From contig DATDGR010000344.1 in the NCBI GenBank assembly GCA_036521995.1, positions 1 through 21,989 on the forward strand: DNA of 21,989 nucleotides, given 5' to 3'. Of the stretch, positions 14,467 to 21,989 are shown piece after piece. The notes under the pieces are model-generated. The model did no database searches. It worked only from the letters and a program-made list of their open reading frames with translations, and had not been told where the DNA came from. The stretch is from Gp13-AA77 sp036521995 (GTDB taxonomy: Bacteria > Acidobacteriota > Terriglobia > UBA7540). The translations under genes were made by a program, and so were the position numbers. Positions within the stretch are counted from its first letter, which is position 1; each line of letters begins with the position of its first letter.

Positions 14467-15235
14467 TAGACGACCCCGCGGCCATTCGGTTATGGTGGGT
14501 ACCGGGCGCGCGGTTCTCGCCCAAGGCTTGGCTCGGTCTCCCGCCCTAGTCCGAAGACCTTTTCCGAACAGAAAGGTCTACGGTCCATATCATGGCTCTG
14601 ATTACCTTGACTTTGCTAATTGTTTTACTATATCATCATAACCTGGATAACTGACCCTGGCCATGGCTCGTCCCGCTTTGGGGAGTAAGAGCAAACTTGG
14701 CAGGGCGGCCCCCGTGGGGGCTTATGGGATTGATGCGGATCCCTGGCGGATTGATCTTTGCGGCTGCTGTCGGCATGGCGCTTCGGCCAGACAATTCCGG
14801 GGGAGGGGCGCATTTCTCGCACTTTTCTCAAGAAACGGGCCTATTTCGGTCCTAACCAACTGATAGAGAATAAGATAACCCCATTGGCTTCGTCCCGGCG
14901 ATTTTTGGGCTATCACGCTGATCTTGGGAGGCTTAGCTCGATTGGCTTCGGTTGGCTTCGCCCCCCGGGCGACCCGGAGTGGGCCCTCGCCGGAAACAAA
15001 GCTGGAATGTTATTGAAAATAAAGGGCTCGACTTCCGACAGGTATCTCCCGGTCAATGAGAAACGCCCCGATCAATGAGGGCGGGCCTGGGGCGGGGTTA
15101 CTCAACACGGGTGATACTCAAAACAAATATCTTAATGACGATATTGGTGTATCTTGTTGATTTAGAAATAGATAGTCTGGATCGAAGCGAGCCAGCGAGG
15201 CGCTTCCACTTCTGGACCACAGCTCTTTTGGAAGC
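14467..15235. other. Divergent intergenic region between the secretion block and the kinase gene
   Basis: No credible gene is found here. Open frames on both strands are short, start on poor codons and look like nothing known. The stretch contains AT-rich patches (14600-14645 and 15115-15175) in an otherwise GC-rich window. It also has a small hairpin GCCCC-loop-GGGGC (14708-14721) and the word ATTGGCTTCG twice (14883-14892 and 14941-14950), with TTGGCTTCG again at 14952-14960. TCAATGAG also occurs twice, 19 bp apart (15053 and 15072). I could not match any riboswitch consensus. Confidence 0.5.
14607..14634 (+). promoter_or_regulatory. Candidate plus-strand sigma-70 promoter
   Basis: TTGACT (14607-14612, five of six to consensus) and TATATC (14629-14634, four of six) are 16 bp apart within an AT-rich patch. 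It points toward the kinase gene, but the first open codon of that gene is about 600 bp away, so it would imply a long leader or an unannotated transcript. Confidence 0.3.
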
Positions 15236-17128
15236 TTGGGCTCGGCATCGGATTCTGTGATCTCGCTGAGCGAATTCGGGGGAGGGGAGAAACCGCGCTT
15301 GCAGGGTGACAGAATCCCAGTGGCCTTCCAGGAGGCCAGTGACGAGTCGTCAGGGCCGGACGTAACTAGCGGAGCGCTTTCTGTTGTAGACGGCAGGCCG
15401 GACTTCCACGCCGCTCTCGACCGCACCGCCTATGAAAGTCTCCGCCCCGCCTCGGCCGCACTGGCTCTCCTATTTGCAATACTGGCCTTGAGCCACGTTA
15501 TCATCCTGCCCAAAACCGTTGCCGTGCCACTGGCGACAGTAGCTGGCCTCTCGGCGTGCGCGCTGGGCGGCCTCCGTTACCTTCTGGGTCAGCAGCAGCT
15601 TCCATTTCGCAGGGTTAATCCGATCGGCATCGGTATCTCCAGTTTGGTCTTGTTGAACGCCCTCCTCCATTTGGTGCTGACCTTCGAACCTCGCCAGAGT
15701 ACGAACTTCGCTCTGCTGATTATTGGCGCGGGATTGTTCTTCTTGCGGAGAGCATGGTTTGCGCTGTCCGTCGGGTCAGCTCTGGCCAGTTGATTCGGCG
15801 CGGTCTGGTTTGCGCCAGCTTCCCCTGACTGGCTGCATTTCGGATTCATGCTGTTGATCGCCACCGTCCTGAGTGCCTTGGTCTTCACCATCCGCTTGCG
15901 TACGTTTCGCCGGGTCGAAGAGATGCGCGCGCAAGACGAAGCCCGCCAGCGAAAGCTCGAATTGGCGATTGAGGCGGTGCACCGCAGCGAAGACCGCTAT
16001 CGCGACCTGGTTGAGAACGCGGGTGTGTTCATTGGCACTCATGATGCCGAGGGCAGGTTGCTGAGCGCCAACCGCGCCGTTCTGGAGTTTCTCGGCCTGT
16101 CTGAGCAGGGGGCACTGATCGGCCGGAGGGTCAGTGATTTCCTTCCTCGCGAAATTCGCGCCCAGTTCGACGTCTATGTGAAGACGGTTTTGACCAAGGG
16201 TCGTGCCCAGGGGCTCATGAGGGTGAGAACCCGGGGAGGTGAAGAGAAGATCATCGAATATGACAACTCGCTGCGGTCCAACGGATTAGACAAACCGGTC
16301 GTGCGCTGCATCGGCCGCGACGTGACCGAGCGGCTGCGGCACGACCGCGAGATCAAGCAACTCAACGAGGATTTGCGGCGCCGGGCGGAAGAGCTCGAGA
16401 CTGCCAACCGTGAGTTGGCGTCGTTCGCCTATTCGGTCTCACACGACTTGCGTGCTCCGCTGCGCCATATTGCCGGCTTCGCCAGGATGCTGGAAGAAGG
16501 CTACGGAGGAACGACGCCGCCGGGCGCCACCGACTGTCTGACGCAGATTCAAGACGGCGCGGGCCGCATGGGGTCGCTGGTGGATGATCTGCTGAATTTC
16601 TCCGGTCTGGGACGGCGTGAGTTAAAGCGCAGCCGGACCGATTTGAATGCACTCGTCAAGATCGTGCGCGACGAGTTGGCCATCGATTGGAAAGACCGGT
16701 CGGTGGAATGGAAGTTCCAAGACCTGCCCGTTCTAGACTGTGACTCCAGCCTGCTGCGCCAAGTGTTTGCCAATCTCCTGTCCAATGCCCTGAAATACTC
16801 CCGCACCCGCCAACCTGCCCTCATTGAAGTCGGTCGCCAATGGATCGGCAAAGAATGCGCGATTTTTGTGCGTGACAACGGGGTGGGCTTTAACCCGAAG
16901 TACGCGAGCAAACTGTTTGGCGTTTTCCAGAGGCTCCACCGCACGGAGGAGTTTGAGGGGAATGGTGTGGGGCTGGCCATTGTTCAACGCATTGTTCACA
17001 AGCACGGCGGACGGGTTTGGGCGAAGTCCGGTCCCGAACAAGGCGCGACGTTCTACTTTACCGTAGGGGGGACACCCCACGATCAGCCTGGAGACCCCGT
17101 GCCAGTCGTTACCGCACCCGGCAGTTAG
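15236..17128 (+). pseudogene. Membrane sensor histidine kinase interrupted by one in-frame TGA
   Basis: The frame is continuous for 631 codons except for TGA at 15791-15793. Before the stop: about 60 soluble residues, then several membrane helices (LALLFAILALSHVII, ATVAGLSACALGGL, GIGISSLVLLNALLHLVL, FALLIIGAGLFFL). After it the same frame reads FGAVWFAPASPDWLHFGF, then another helix (MLLIATVLSALVFTI) and the PAS-kinase half. The hydrophobic topology runs straight through the stop, and TGG (Trp) is one base away. TGA is used as a normal stop elsewhere in the window (for example 468-470 and 2231-2233), so recoding as Trp is unlikely. The start is uncertain: TTG 15236 is the longest option, GTG 15257 and TTG 15299 are alternatives. 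A recent nonsense mutation or a base-call error are the simplest readings. Confidence 0.75.
15848..17128 (+). CDS. PAS-containing histidine kinase, C-terminal part of the interrupted gene
   Basis: If translated alone from ATG 15848 this gives 426 residues: one membrane helix (1-17), a linker coiled-coil (19-45), a PAS domain (about 46-162, with YRDLVENAGVFIGTHDAEGR and the IGRDVTERLRHDREI exit), a HisKA domain and a HATPase_c domain. The phosphoacceptor is His199 in SVSHDLRAPLRHIAGF. The N box is NLLSNALKYSR, the G1 box DNGVGF, the F box FGVFQRL, and the G2 box GNGVGLAIV. All catalytic elements are intact. This subtype resembles phytochrome-like kinases without a receiver. No response regulator gene is adjacent, so it is an orphan. 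Without the upstream half it would lack most of its membrane sensor. GGA sits a few bases before the ATG, so internal initiation is possible but not compelling. Confidence 0.8.
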   Translation: MLLIATVLSALVFTIRLRTFRRVEEMRAQDEARQRKLELAIEAVHRSEDRYRDLVENAGVFIGTHDAEGRLLSANRAVLEFLGLSEQGALIGRRVSDFLPREIRAQFDVYVKTVLTKGRAQGLMRVRTRGGEEKIIEYDNSLRSNGLDKPVVRCIGRDVTERLRHDREIKQLNEDLRRRAEELETANRELASFAYSVSHDLRAPLRHIAGFARMLEEGYGGTTPPGATDCLTQIQDGAGRMGSLVDDLLNFSGLGRRELKRSRTDLNALVKIVRDELAIDWKDRSVEWKFQDLPVLDCDSSLLRQVFANLLSNALKYSRTRQPALIEVGRQWIGKECAIFVRDNGVGFNPKYASKLFGVFQRLHRTEEFEGNGVGLAIVQRIVHKHGGRVWAKSGPEQGATFYFTVGGTPHDQPGDPVPVVTAPGS

Positions 17129-17204
17129 GAGCGTCCCAGCGTCCTTCCCTTCCCTTCTTCGTGCCCACTGACTCCTCACTTCTGCTTGCCCTCCTTCAAT
17201 GAGT

Positions 17205-17210
17205 TACAAT
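17205..17210 (+). promoter_or_regulatory. Candidate -10 box for a leaderless GH84 transcript
   Basis: TACAAT, five of six to the -10 consensus, ends 8 bp before ATG 17219. No good -35 box and no ribosome binding site are visible. A start 6-7 nt downstream would place the RNA 5' end almost at the ATG, hence leaderless. Confidence 0.3.
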
Positions 17211-17218
17211 CGAACACC

Positions 17219-19690
17219 ATGAGATCAACGGCACTGCCGCGCGCTTTGCTCCTCACCTCCTTACTGTCTGCCGCAGTTACGAGCCTTGCCGGAACTCGGC
17301 GTGAGGCCGGGTCGCACCTGGCAGCCGAGACGGCCTCAGACCCGGCGAGTTGGGTCGTGGTATCGGCCACGGCTTTGGACCCGCGAATCGAGGCCCAGGT
17401 GAATCAGTTGGCGGCCCAGAACCAGGCCGCCGTTACGGTCGTAAAGTCCAGAGTCCAGGCCGCAAGCCGTCATCCGGCGCTGACCATCGAACTTCGGTCT
17501 GCCACGAACGCCCGTTCATTCGAGCTTGATCTGGAGCGCTACGCCCGTTCTTCCAAACCCACGCCGGAGACGATTGGGGAGGGTTACCTGCTGAGCGGTC
17601 ATTATGAGACGGCGCCAGGCCCCTTCGAGCTCCGCCAACTGGATATCACAGCGATCAGTCCTGAGGGCTTTCATAATGGCCTGACTCGACTGGGCGAGCT
17701 TCTCCGCGAACTAGCTTCACGGAGGGAAGGTAAGTTCTACCCCGAACCCAAAACCGCGATGATTACCACCGCGCGTCGCGCCACCTCGGTCCAGATTGCG
17801 GACTTCCCTTCCTTCGGGGTCCGTGGTGTGGTCGAAGGCTTCTACGGCACACCCTGGAGCCATCAGGACCGTCTCGACATCCTGCGGTTCGAGGGCGGCC
17901 ACAATATGAATTCGTATTACTACGCGCCCAAGGACGATCCGTACCATCGGGAGCACTGGCGCGATCCTTACCCGCCGGACCGCACGGCGCAGCTCGGCGA
18001 GCTGGCGCAGGTGGCGCGCGCCAATTTTGTCGATTTCTGCTTTGCCGTGAGTCCGGGTCTCTCCATGGCCTACTCGAGCGACGATGACTTCGCCAAACTC
18101 ACGGAGAAGCTCGACAGCGTCGGCAAACTCGGCATTTCCTGTTACGCGCTCTTCCTGGATGACGTGCCCGAAGAGCTTCAAAACCCGGCCGACAAGGCCC
18201 GCTTTAGGTCACTCGCCCAGGCGCACGCCTACATCATCAACAAGCTTTACCGTCACGTGGTTTCGCTTTCGCCGCAGAACCACCTGACGGTGACGCCCAC
18301 CACTTACACCAACGGGTTCGGCAGCCGGGACTACATACGCGACCTCGGGGCCGCGGTCGATCCGCACGTTGACCTGGTCTGGACGGGCACGGAGGTGGTC
18401 TCGCCCACCATCACCGTCGCCCAGACGCAGGATTGGAGCAAGCTGCTGCAGCGTTCGCCGCTCATCTGGGACAACTACCCTGTGAATGACTACATCCGCT
18501 GGCGCCCATTCCTCGGCCCACTGGTGGGCCGGGACGCCGATCTCAACCTAGCCGTGCGCGGCCTGGTGTCAAATCCCATGAACGAGGCCCACGCCTCCAT
18601 GATTTCGCTGGCGACCATCGCCGAGTATCTCTGGAATCCGGCCGCCTACGATCCGGCCGCTTCGGACAGGCGCGCCCTGGTGGCCCAATACGGCCAGGAC
18701 GCTCCGCAGTTGCTGGCGCCGCTGCTTCAGAGCTACAGCGATTACGGGTGGCAGGATAATGTCTTCAAGCCGCTCTGGGCGCTGAAGCGTCTGCCGATCG
18801 ACACCCCGGAGATGGACCGCCGGCTGGCCTCGATGGATTCGTCCCTGCAGGCGATAAGCGCCCGGGCGGGTTTCGAGAAGCTGGTGGCTGAGCTTTCACC
18901 CTTTATCGGCGGGACGCGAGCGCGCCTCCAGGCCCTGGCCGCCGATCCCGGCTTCAAGCGCCTCAACGATGGCGAGCTGCAGTGGAACGAGACCTATGAG
19001 GTCCTCACGGCCGCGCGCTTGGCGGCGGCTCCCGCGCTGGACGGTGATTTCTCTAAGTGGCAAGCCGGCAAGATCTTTAGCCTACAGCTCCTGCCTCCGC
19101 GAGGTGCGGATTCGACTGCCGCCGCGAACTCCTCGAGCTCGTTTGGCGGCCGCTTCGCGCTCGGCTGGGATGACGCGTACCTCTACGTCGGCGCGGACGT
19201 GACCGATCCCGATATCGACGTCCCTCCCCCAGGTGGGGATATCACGGACGGTGATATGGTGGTCCTGGCGGTCGAGACTGCTTTCCGCCGGAATTACTAT
19301 TCGACTTCGGCGGCTCCTGACGCTTTCGCAGTCCACTTGAGTCCCGGCAACTTTCGCGACGTGGCTGCCAAACAGTTTCTCAGAACGGCCAACTTAGCGC
19401 CTCGCATTGCCGGCAGCAAGGACGAAATCAAAGCTCTCTGGAAGAAAACCACCCAGGGATATTCGGGCGACATTGCCATTCCGGCGGCCTATTTTGAAGG
19501 CAAGCTCGAGGAGGGCTACGAAATTGGCCTGCTCGTCGAGGCACAGAAGGTCACGCCGCCCGACCCGGCTACGGCGGACCCGCAGCCTCATCGAACGTGG
19601 CTGATTTCCAAGCAGGACCTGCTGTTTCGACCGGCCGTAGGTAATCCGGCAAGCTATCAGCGCCTGGTTCTGCTAGGGACGAACCGTTGA
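17219..19690 (+). CDS. Secreted GH84 beta-N-acetylglucosaminidase with C-terminal CBM9-like domain
   Basis: This encodes 823 residues from ATG 17219; an upstream TTG at 17186 would spoil the signal peptide. The signal peptide is about 1-25. A GH20b-type N-terminal domain (about 45-185) ends in ITAISPEGFHNGLTRLGELL. The catalytic barrel (about 200-480) opens with GVVEGFYGTPWSHQDRLD, has the substrate-contact motif YAPKDDPYHR (Lys238) and the catalytic pair Asp314-Asp315 in LFLDDVPEEL. IWDNYPVNDY also matches conserved GH84 sequence. A helical region follows, and residues about 602-820 match the CBM9-like sandwich (ALDGDFSKW, ALGWDDAYLYVGADVTD, GYSGDIAIP). The family cleaves terminal beta-linked GlcNAc by substrate-assisted catalysis. 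All key residues seen are present. True substrate (host glycan, chitin or wall fragments) unknown. Confidence 0.92.
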   Translation: MRSTALPRALLLTSLLSAAVTSLAGTRREAGSHLAAETASDPASWVVVSATALDPRIEAQVNQLAAQNQAAVTVVKSRVQAASRHPALTIELRSATNARSFELDLERYARSSKPTPETIGEGYLLSGHYETAPGPFELRQLDITAISPEGFHNGLTRLGELLRELASRREGKFYPEPKTAMITTARRATSVQIADFPSFGVRGVVEGFYGTPWSHQDRLDILRFEGGHNMNSYYYAPKDDPYHREHWRDPYPPDRTAQLGELAQVARANFVDFCFAVSPGLSMAYSSDDDFAKLTEKLDSVGKLGISCYALFLDDVPEELQNPADKARFRSLAQAHAYIINKLYRHVVSLSPQNHLTVTPTTYTNGFGSRDYIRDLGAAVDPHVDLVWTGTEVVSPTITVAQTQDWSKLLQRSPLIWDNYPVNDYIRWRPFLGPLVGRDADLNLAVRGLVSNPMNEAHASMISLATIAEYLWNPAAYDPAASDRRALVAQYGQDAPQLLAPLLQSYSDYGWQDNVFKPLWALKRLPIDTPEMDRRLASMDSSLQAISARAGFEKLVAELSPFIGGTRARLQALAADPGFKRLNDGELQWNETYEVLTAARLAAAPALDGDFSKWQAGKIFSLQLLPPRGADSTAAANSSSSFGGRFALGWDDAYLYVGADVTDPDIDVPPPGGDITDGDMVVLAVETAFRRNYYSTSAAPDAFAVHLSPGNFRDVAAKQFLRTANLAPRIAGSKDEIKALWKKTTQGYSGDIAIPAAYFEGKLEEGYEIGLLVEAQKVTPPDPATADPQPHRTWLISKQDLLFRPAVGNPASYQRLVLLGTNR

Positions 19691-19752
19691 TCTCGCGAAG
19701 TCCCGGCAGCCAGGCAGGAACCACCAGGAACCTGGCCCCCATGAGGTGATGA

Positions 19753-20916
19753 ATGCGACGACCGGCGACGTCACGAGGTCCGGCGAGGTTCCCTACCCAG
19801 ATAAGGTTGCCGGTCCTGATCAGCCTGCTGGCGATTTCTCTGTTGCCAGGTTCGACCTCTGGCCTAGGCGCCGGGCCCTCCGAGGACCCTCCGCCCGAAA
19901 CTCTGATCAAGGAGGGCCACTGGAAGCGGGCGCGGGCTGTTGTCGAGCCGCACTACAAAACCAATCCCAACGACGCCGGGTTGAACTACCTCATGTCCGA
20001 GATCGAGGACGCTTTCGGCGACCTGGCGGACGCAAGGACCCACGCCGGCAAGGCGGTGGAGCTGAAGGGCGACGATTCTCGTTACCACCTTCAGCTCGGC
20101 GACGTGGATGGCGAAACGGCCGAAACGGTGGGACTATTCTCGAAGATGGGCTGGGCCAAAAAATTCAAGGTCGAAGCTGACCAGGCCGTGGCGCTCGATC
20201 CGAAAAACCTCGACGCCCGCTTCGCCTTACTGGAGTTTGATCTTCAGGCCCCGGGCATGATCGGCGGCGGCAAGGACAAGGCCCGTGCCATGGCGGACGA
20301 AATCGCCAAGATTGATCCTGCGCAGGGATACCTGGCCGAGGCCCGCCTTGCGCAGGACCGGAAGGACGACGCGGCCCCGGAATCGTGGTACCTGAAGGCC
20401 CTGGCCGCGAAGCCCGCCGACTACGAGATTGTGCTGGCCGCCGCTGGCTTCTACAGCAGGGGCGCGCAGCTTAAGCCTGAACTGGCGCAAAAGTACGCCC
20501 GGGAAGCCATCAAGGTCGACCCCGGCCGCGCCGCCGCCTGGTCGCTCCTAGCCTCGACACTAGCCTCGCAGGGCAGTTGGAAGGATTTGGACGTCGCCTT
20601 GGCTGAGGCCGAAAAGAACGTTCCGGATGACCTTGCCCCTTATTACCAGGCTGGCCGGGCCATCCTGGTTCGAAGCGCGCCGGCCGCGGGCAACTCGGAT
20701 AGTCCTGACCTCGAGCGCGCCGAGGGCTATTTCCGCAAGTATCTGGGGGCTGAACCCGAGGGCGAAGAGCCGACTCTGGCGCATGCCCACTGGCGATTGG
20801 GCCTGGTGCTCGAAAAGGAGGGCCGCAAGGCCGACGCCGTCGCAGAACTCAAAATGGCTTTGACCTTGAAGCCTGATCTCGAGGAAGCCCAGAAGGATTT
20901 GAAGCAGCTTGAGTGA
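19753..20916 (+). CDS. Exported TPR-repeat protein
   Basis: This encodes 387 residues from ATG 19753, with GAGG six bases upstream. A basic start and hydrophobic stretch (about 18-36) form a signal peptide or anchor. The rest is tetratricopeptide-like helical pairs: ETLIKEGHWKRARAVVEPHY, DLADARTHAGKAVELKGDD, KFKVEADQAVALDPKNLDAR, LKPELAQKYAREAIKVDPGR and a last one at about 348-380 (RLGLVLEKEGRKADAVAELK). No enzymatic domain is visible. It should be a periplasmic protein-protein interaction scaffold. It lies 62 bp after the GH84 gene and is probably on the same transcript. The helices around GGGKDKARAMADEIAKIDP resemble the TRAP-transporter-associated TPR type, but that is only a resemblance. 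Confidence 0.8.
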   Translation: MRRPATSRGPARFPTQIRLPVLISLLAISLLPGSTSGLGAGPSEDPPPETLIKEGHWKRARAVVEPHYKTNPNDAGLNYLMSEIEDAFGDLADARTHAGKAVELKGDDSRYHLQLGDVDGETAETVGLFSKMGWAKKFKVEADQAVALDPKNLDARFALLEFDLQAPGMIGGGKDKARAMADEIAKIDPAQGYLAEARLAQDRKDDAAPESWYLKALAAKPADYEIVLAAAGFYSRGAQLKPELAQKYAREAIKVDPGRAAAWSLLASTLASQGSWKDLDVALAEAEKNVPDDLAPYYQAGRAILVRSAPAAGNSDSPDLERAEGYFRKYLGAEPEGEEPTLAHAHWRLGLVLEKEGRKADAVAELKMALTLKPDLEEAQKDLKQLE

Positions 20917-20917
20917 G

Positions 20918-20939
20918 GCGGGACGGATTCCGTTCCCGC
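20918..20939. terminator. Hairpin between convergent genes, candidate bidirectional terminator
   Basis: GCGGGA and TCCCGC arms enclose a further short CGG/CCG stem. The hairpin sits 2 bp after the stop of the TPR gene and 18 bp before the stop of the convergent gene. There is no T-run on either side, so termination by it alone would be inefficient. Confidence 0.4.
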
Positions 20940-20956
20940 GAAATCTCCGACCGAAT

Positions 20957-21490
20957 CTACTGGCCCTTTTCCAAAGCCGGTATGATGTACTGGGAGACAA
21001 AAAATTCGTAACTCTTTCGCGCCGCTTCGGTGATGTTCGTCGTGTGCAGGGGTTCCGATTCGGACGATTCGAGGTACATGTCGCCGCGCTCTCCGAACGG
21101 CCCGGGATCCGTCTTGACGAACTTCATCAGATCGCTCTCTCCGAAATCGTAAATCTGCTGCGGTGTGTAAGTGGCAAGCTGATCGGGCGTCATTTTGCCG
21201 ACGCTACGCACATAGATCGCCAGCCGCCCGAAAGCGCGGCTCTTGTCGTAATCGACTCGCAACACGTGGCGGTCCTGATCGCCGCTCGGATCGGTGTAAG
21301 TGTCGGCCAGAATGTAAATGTCATCCAGCTTGCCGTTGGGAAGTTTGTCCAAGAGCTGGTACAGCCGGGAGGTAAGGCCATTATCGTCGGCCTTGTGGCT
21401 GGAACCAAGCCCTCGCCCGGGCCCGACCATGATTCCCAAAGCTAGGCACAGTACGGCGCTCAAGTTGACTCTCCGCTTGAGTGTGTTCAT
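20957..21490 (-). CDS. Small secreted protein of unknown function
   Basis: This encodes 177 residues from ATG 21490, with a strong GGAGGAG site just upstream. A basic N-terminus and hydrophobic core (about 9-24) make a signal peptide, with probable cleavage near GLGSS. The mature part is charged and contains RLYQLLDKLPNGKLDDIYIL, then RVDYDKSRAFGRLAIYVRSV, then MTPDQLATYTPQQIYDFGES and ends in FVSQYIIPALEKGQ. There are no cysteines in the mature part and no repeated motif or membrane helix. I do not recognise the family. It is convergent to the TPR gene and lies 131 bp downstream of the NamZ-like gene on the same strand. Confidence 0.78.
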   Translation of the reverse strand: MNTLKRRVNLSAVLCLALGIMVGPGRGLGSSHKADDNGLTSRLYQLLDKLPNGKLDDIYILADTYTDPSGDQDRHVLRVDYDKSRAFGRLAIYVRSVGKMTPDQLATYTPQQIYDFGESDLMKFVKTDPGPFGERGDMYLESSESEPLHTTNITEAARKSYEFFVSQYIIPALEKGQ

Positions 21491-21621
21491 AGCTCCTCCG
21501 GCACAAGCTACTGCGTCCCTAACAAGATCGCGCGCTTACATAGGCACGATGGTAACCCGGAAAGGGTCGTCAACACAAGAATATCTTGGCTCGCGGGGGC
21601 GGAGCTAAGTGATCAATAGTT

Positions 21622-21989
21622 CTAATGGTAGATCAACATGTTGGCTCGCATCAGGCGAAAGGCGTGAAGCTGGTTCTGCTCCCAATCGTAGGCCAGGCGA
21701 CGTGGGTCCCGGCCGTGGCGGATCCCCTCCAGCACCGACCGCGATCCCACCAGCGGGAGCGTGCTCTCTAGCTTGAAGTCGTTGGGAAAAAGCTTAAACA
21801 GAGCTGAGGCCAGCTCCACTCCCAGCTCCGGTGAGTCTAGTGCGTCGCGGTCCACAAGATCGATCTGAATACCGCGGCACAATTCGCCGCTGAAACGGTT
21901 GGAGGTGGGTGTGAAATCTTCGGGCACAAAGCGTATACCCTGAATGCGCCGCACGTCCAGATAAGCCGCCAGCTTCACGCCGTCGATCC
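21622..21989 (-). CDS. namZ: DUF1343 / NamZ-type exo-beta-N-acetylmuramidase, C-terminal part, cut by the window edge
   Basis: The frame is open to the right edge; translation there reads ..IDGVKLAAYLD, so the GTG at 21978 is an internal Val, not the start. The visible 121 residues match the C-terminal domain of DUF1343: IDGxxLAxYL, then IQGIRFVPEDFTP, GELCRGIQIDLVDRD, LGVELASALFKLFPNDF, VGSRSVLEGIRHGRDPRRL and the closing FRLMRANMLIYH. NamZ releases MurNAc from the non-reducing end of peptidoglycan fragments. The catalytic N-terminal domain lies outside the window, so activity and signal peptide cannot be judged. The nearby GH84 enzyme could supply the matching GlcNAc-removing step (inference). 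Confidence 0.85.
   Translation of the reverse strand, partial: IDGVKLAAYLDVRRIQGIRFVPEDFTPTSNRFSGELCRGIQIDLVDRDALDSPELGVELASALFKLFPNDFKLESTLPLVGSRSVLEGIRHGRDPRRLAYDWEQNQLHAFRLMRANMLIYH

Noticed and set aside
14758..15078. Plus-strand frame of 106 codons in the divergent region
   Set aside because: No ribosome binding site, no domain, ordinary residue mix of random translation; overlapping frames exist on the other strand.
15053..15079. Two TCAATGAG words as a regulator box
   Set aside because: Only two 8-bp copies at a 19-bp distance and no match to a known operator; could be chance.
14640..15235. Riboswitch such as a c-di-GMP sensor in the divergent region
   Set aside because: I could not find the conserved core words of any riboswitch class I know.
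15791..15793. TGA as selenocysteine or as a Trp codon
   Set aside because: TGA ends several intact genes in the window, so Trp recoding is unlikely. The position is inside a membrane helix region, not a redox site, and I see no clear stem-loop of selenocysteine type directly after it.
21622..21978. Complete small gene of 118 codons at the right edge
   Set aside because: The GTG at 21978 is an internal codon; the frame continues to the edge with IDG before it, matching the middle of DUF1343.

Overview
This is a GC-rich, bacterial chromosomal window that I place in Acidobacteriota by inference. The grounds are the order of the secretion genes, the heptamer-type intergenic repeats, and the mix of kelch-type oxidase, GH84, TPR and DUF1343 proteins. 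No rRNA or protein marker is present to prove this. I see no tRNA, rRNA, CRISPR array, insertion sequence or prophage gene.

Layout. A partial hypothetical protein on the minus strand runs off the left edge (1-214). Next is a minus-strand gene for a secreted kelch-fold copper-radical oxidase (468-2030). From 14416 down to 2231 there is one long minus-strand block of twelve genes for a type II secretion / type IV pilus-like machine. In transcription order these are: a HEAT-repeat protein with an STN-like domain, a secretin lipoprotein with an N-terminal TPR region (GspD-like), two pseudopilins, the GspF-type platform protein, a small coiled-coil protein, the GspE-type ATPase, PilM-, PilN- and PilO-like proteins, a GspC/PilP-like protein, and a long pseudopilin-like protein full of low-complexity sequence. 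No prepilin peptidase, retraction ATPase, GspL or GspM is present. The machine is therefore a hybrid: Gsp-type secretin, ATPase and pseudopilins on a PilMNO-type inner-membrane assembly.

An AT-richer divergent region of about 0.8 kb (14417-15235) separates this block from a plus-strand sensor histidine kinase gene (15236-17128). That gene is interrupted by a single in-frame TGA: membrane-sensor half and kinase half lie in the same frame, one nonsense codon apart. It is followed on the plus strand by a secreted GH84 beta-N-acetylglucosaminidase with a C-terminal CBM9-like domain (17219-19690) and an exported TPR protein (19753-20916). Convergent to these are a small secreted protein of unknown function (20957-21490) and the C-terminal part of a DUF1343/NamZ-type exo-beta-N-acetylmuramidase (21622 to the right edge).

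How it may fit together (inference). The block from 14416 to 2231 would build an envelope-spanning secretion machine, and the signal-peptide-bearing oxidase and glycosidases on either side are candidate cargo. GH84 and NamZ would release GlcNAc and MurNAc from amino-sugar polymers or peptidoglycan fragments.
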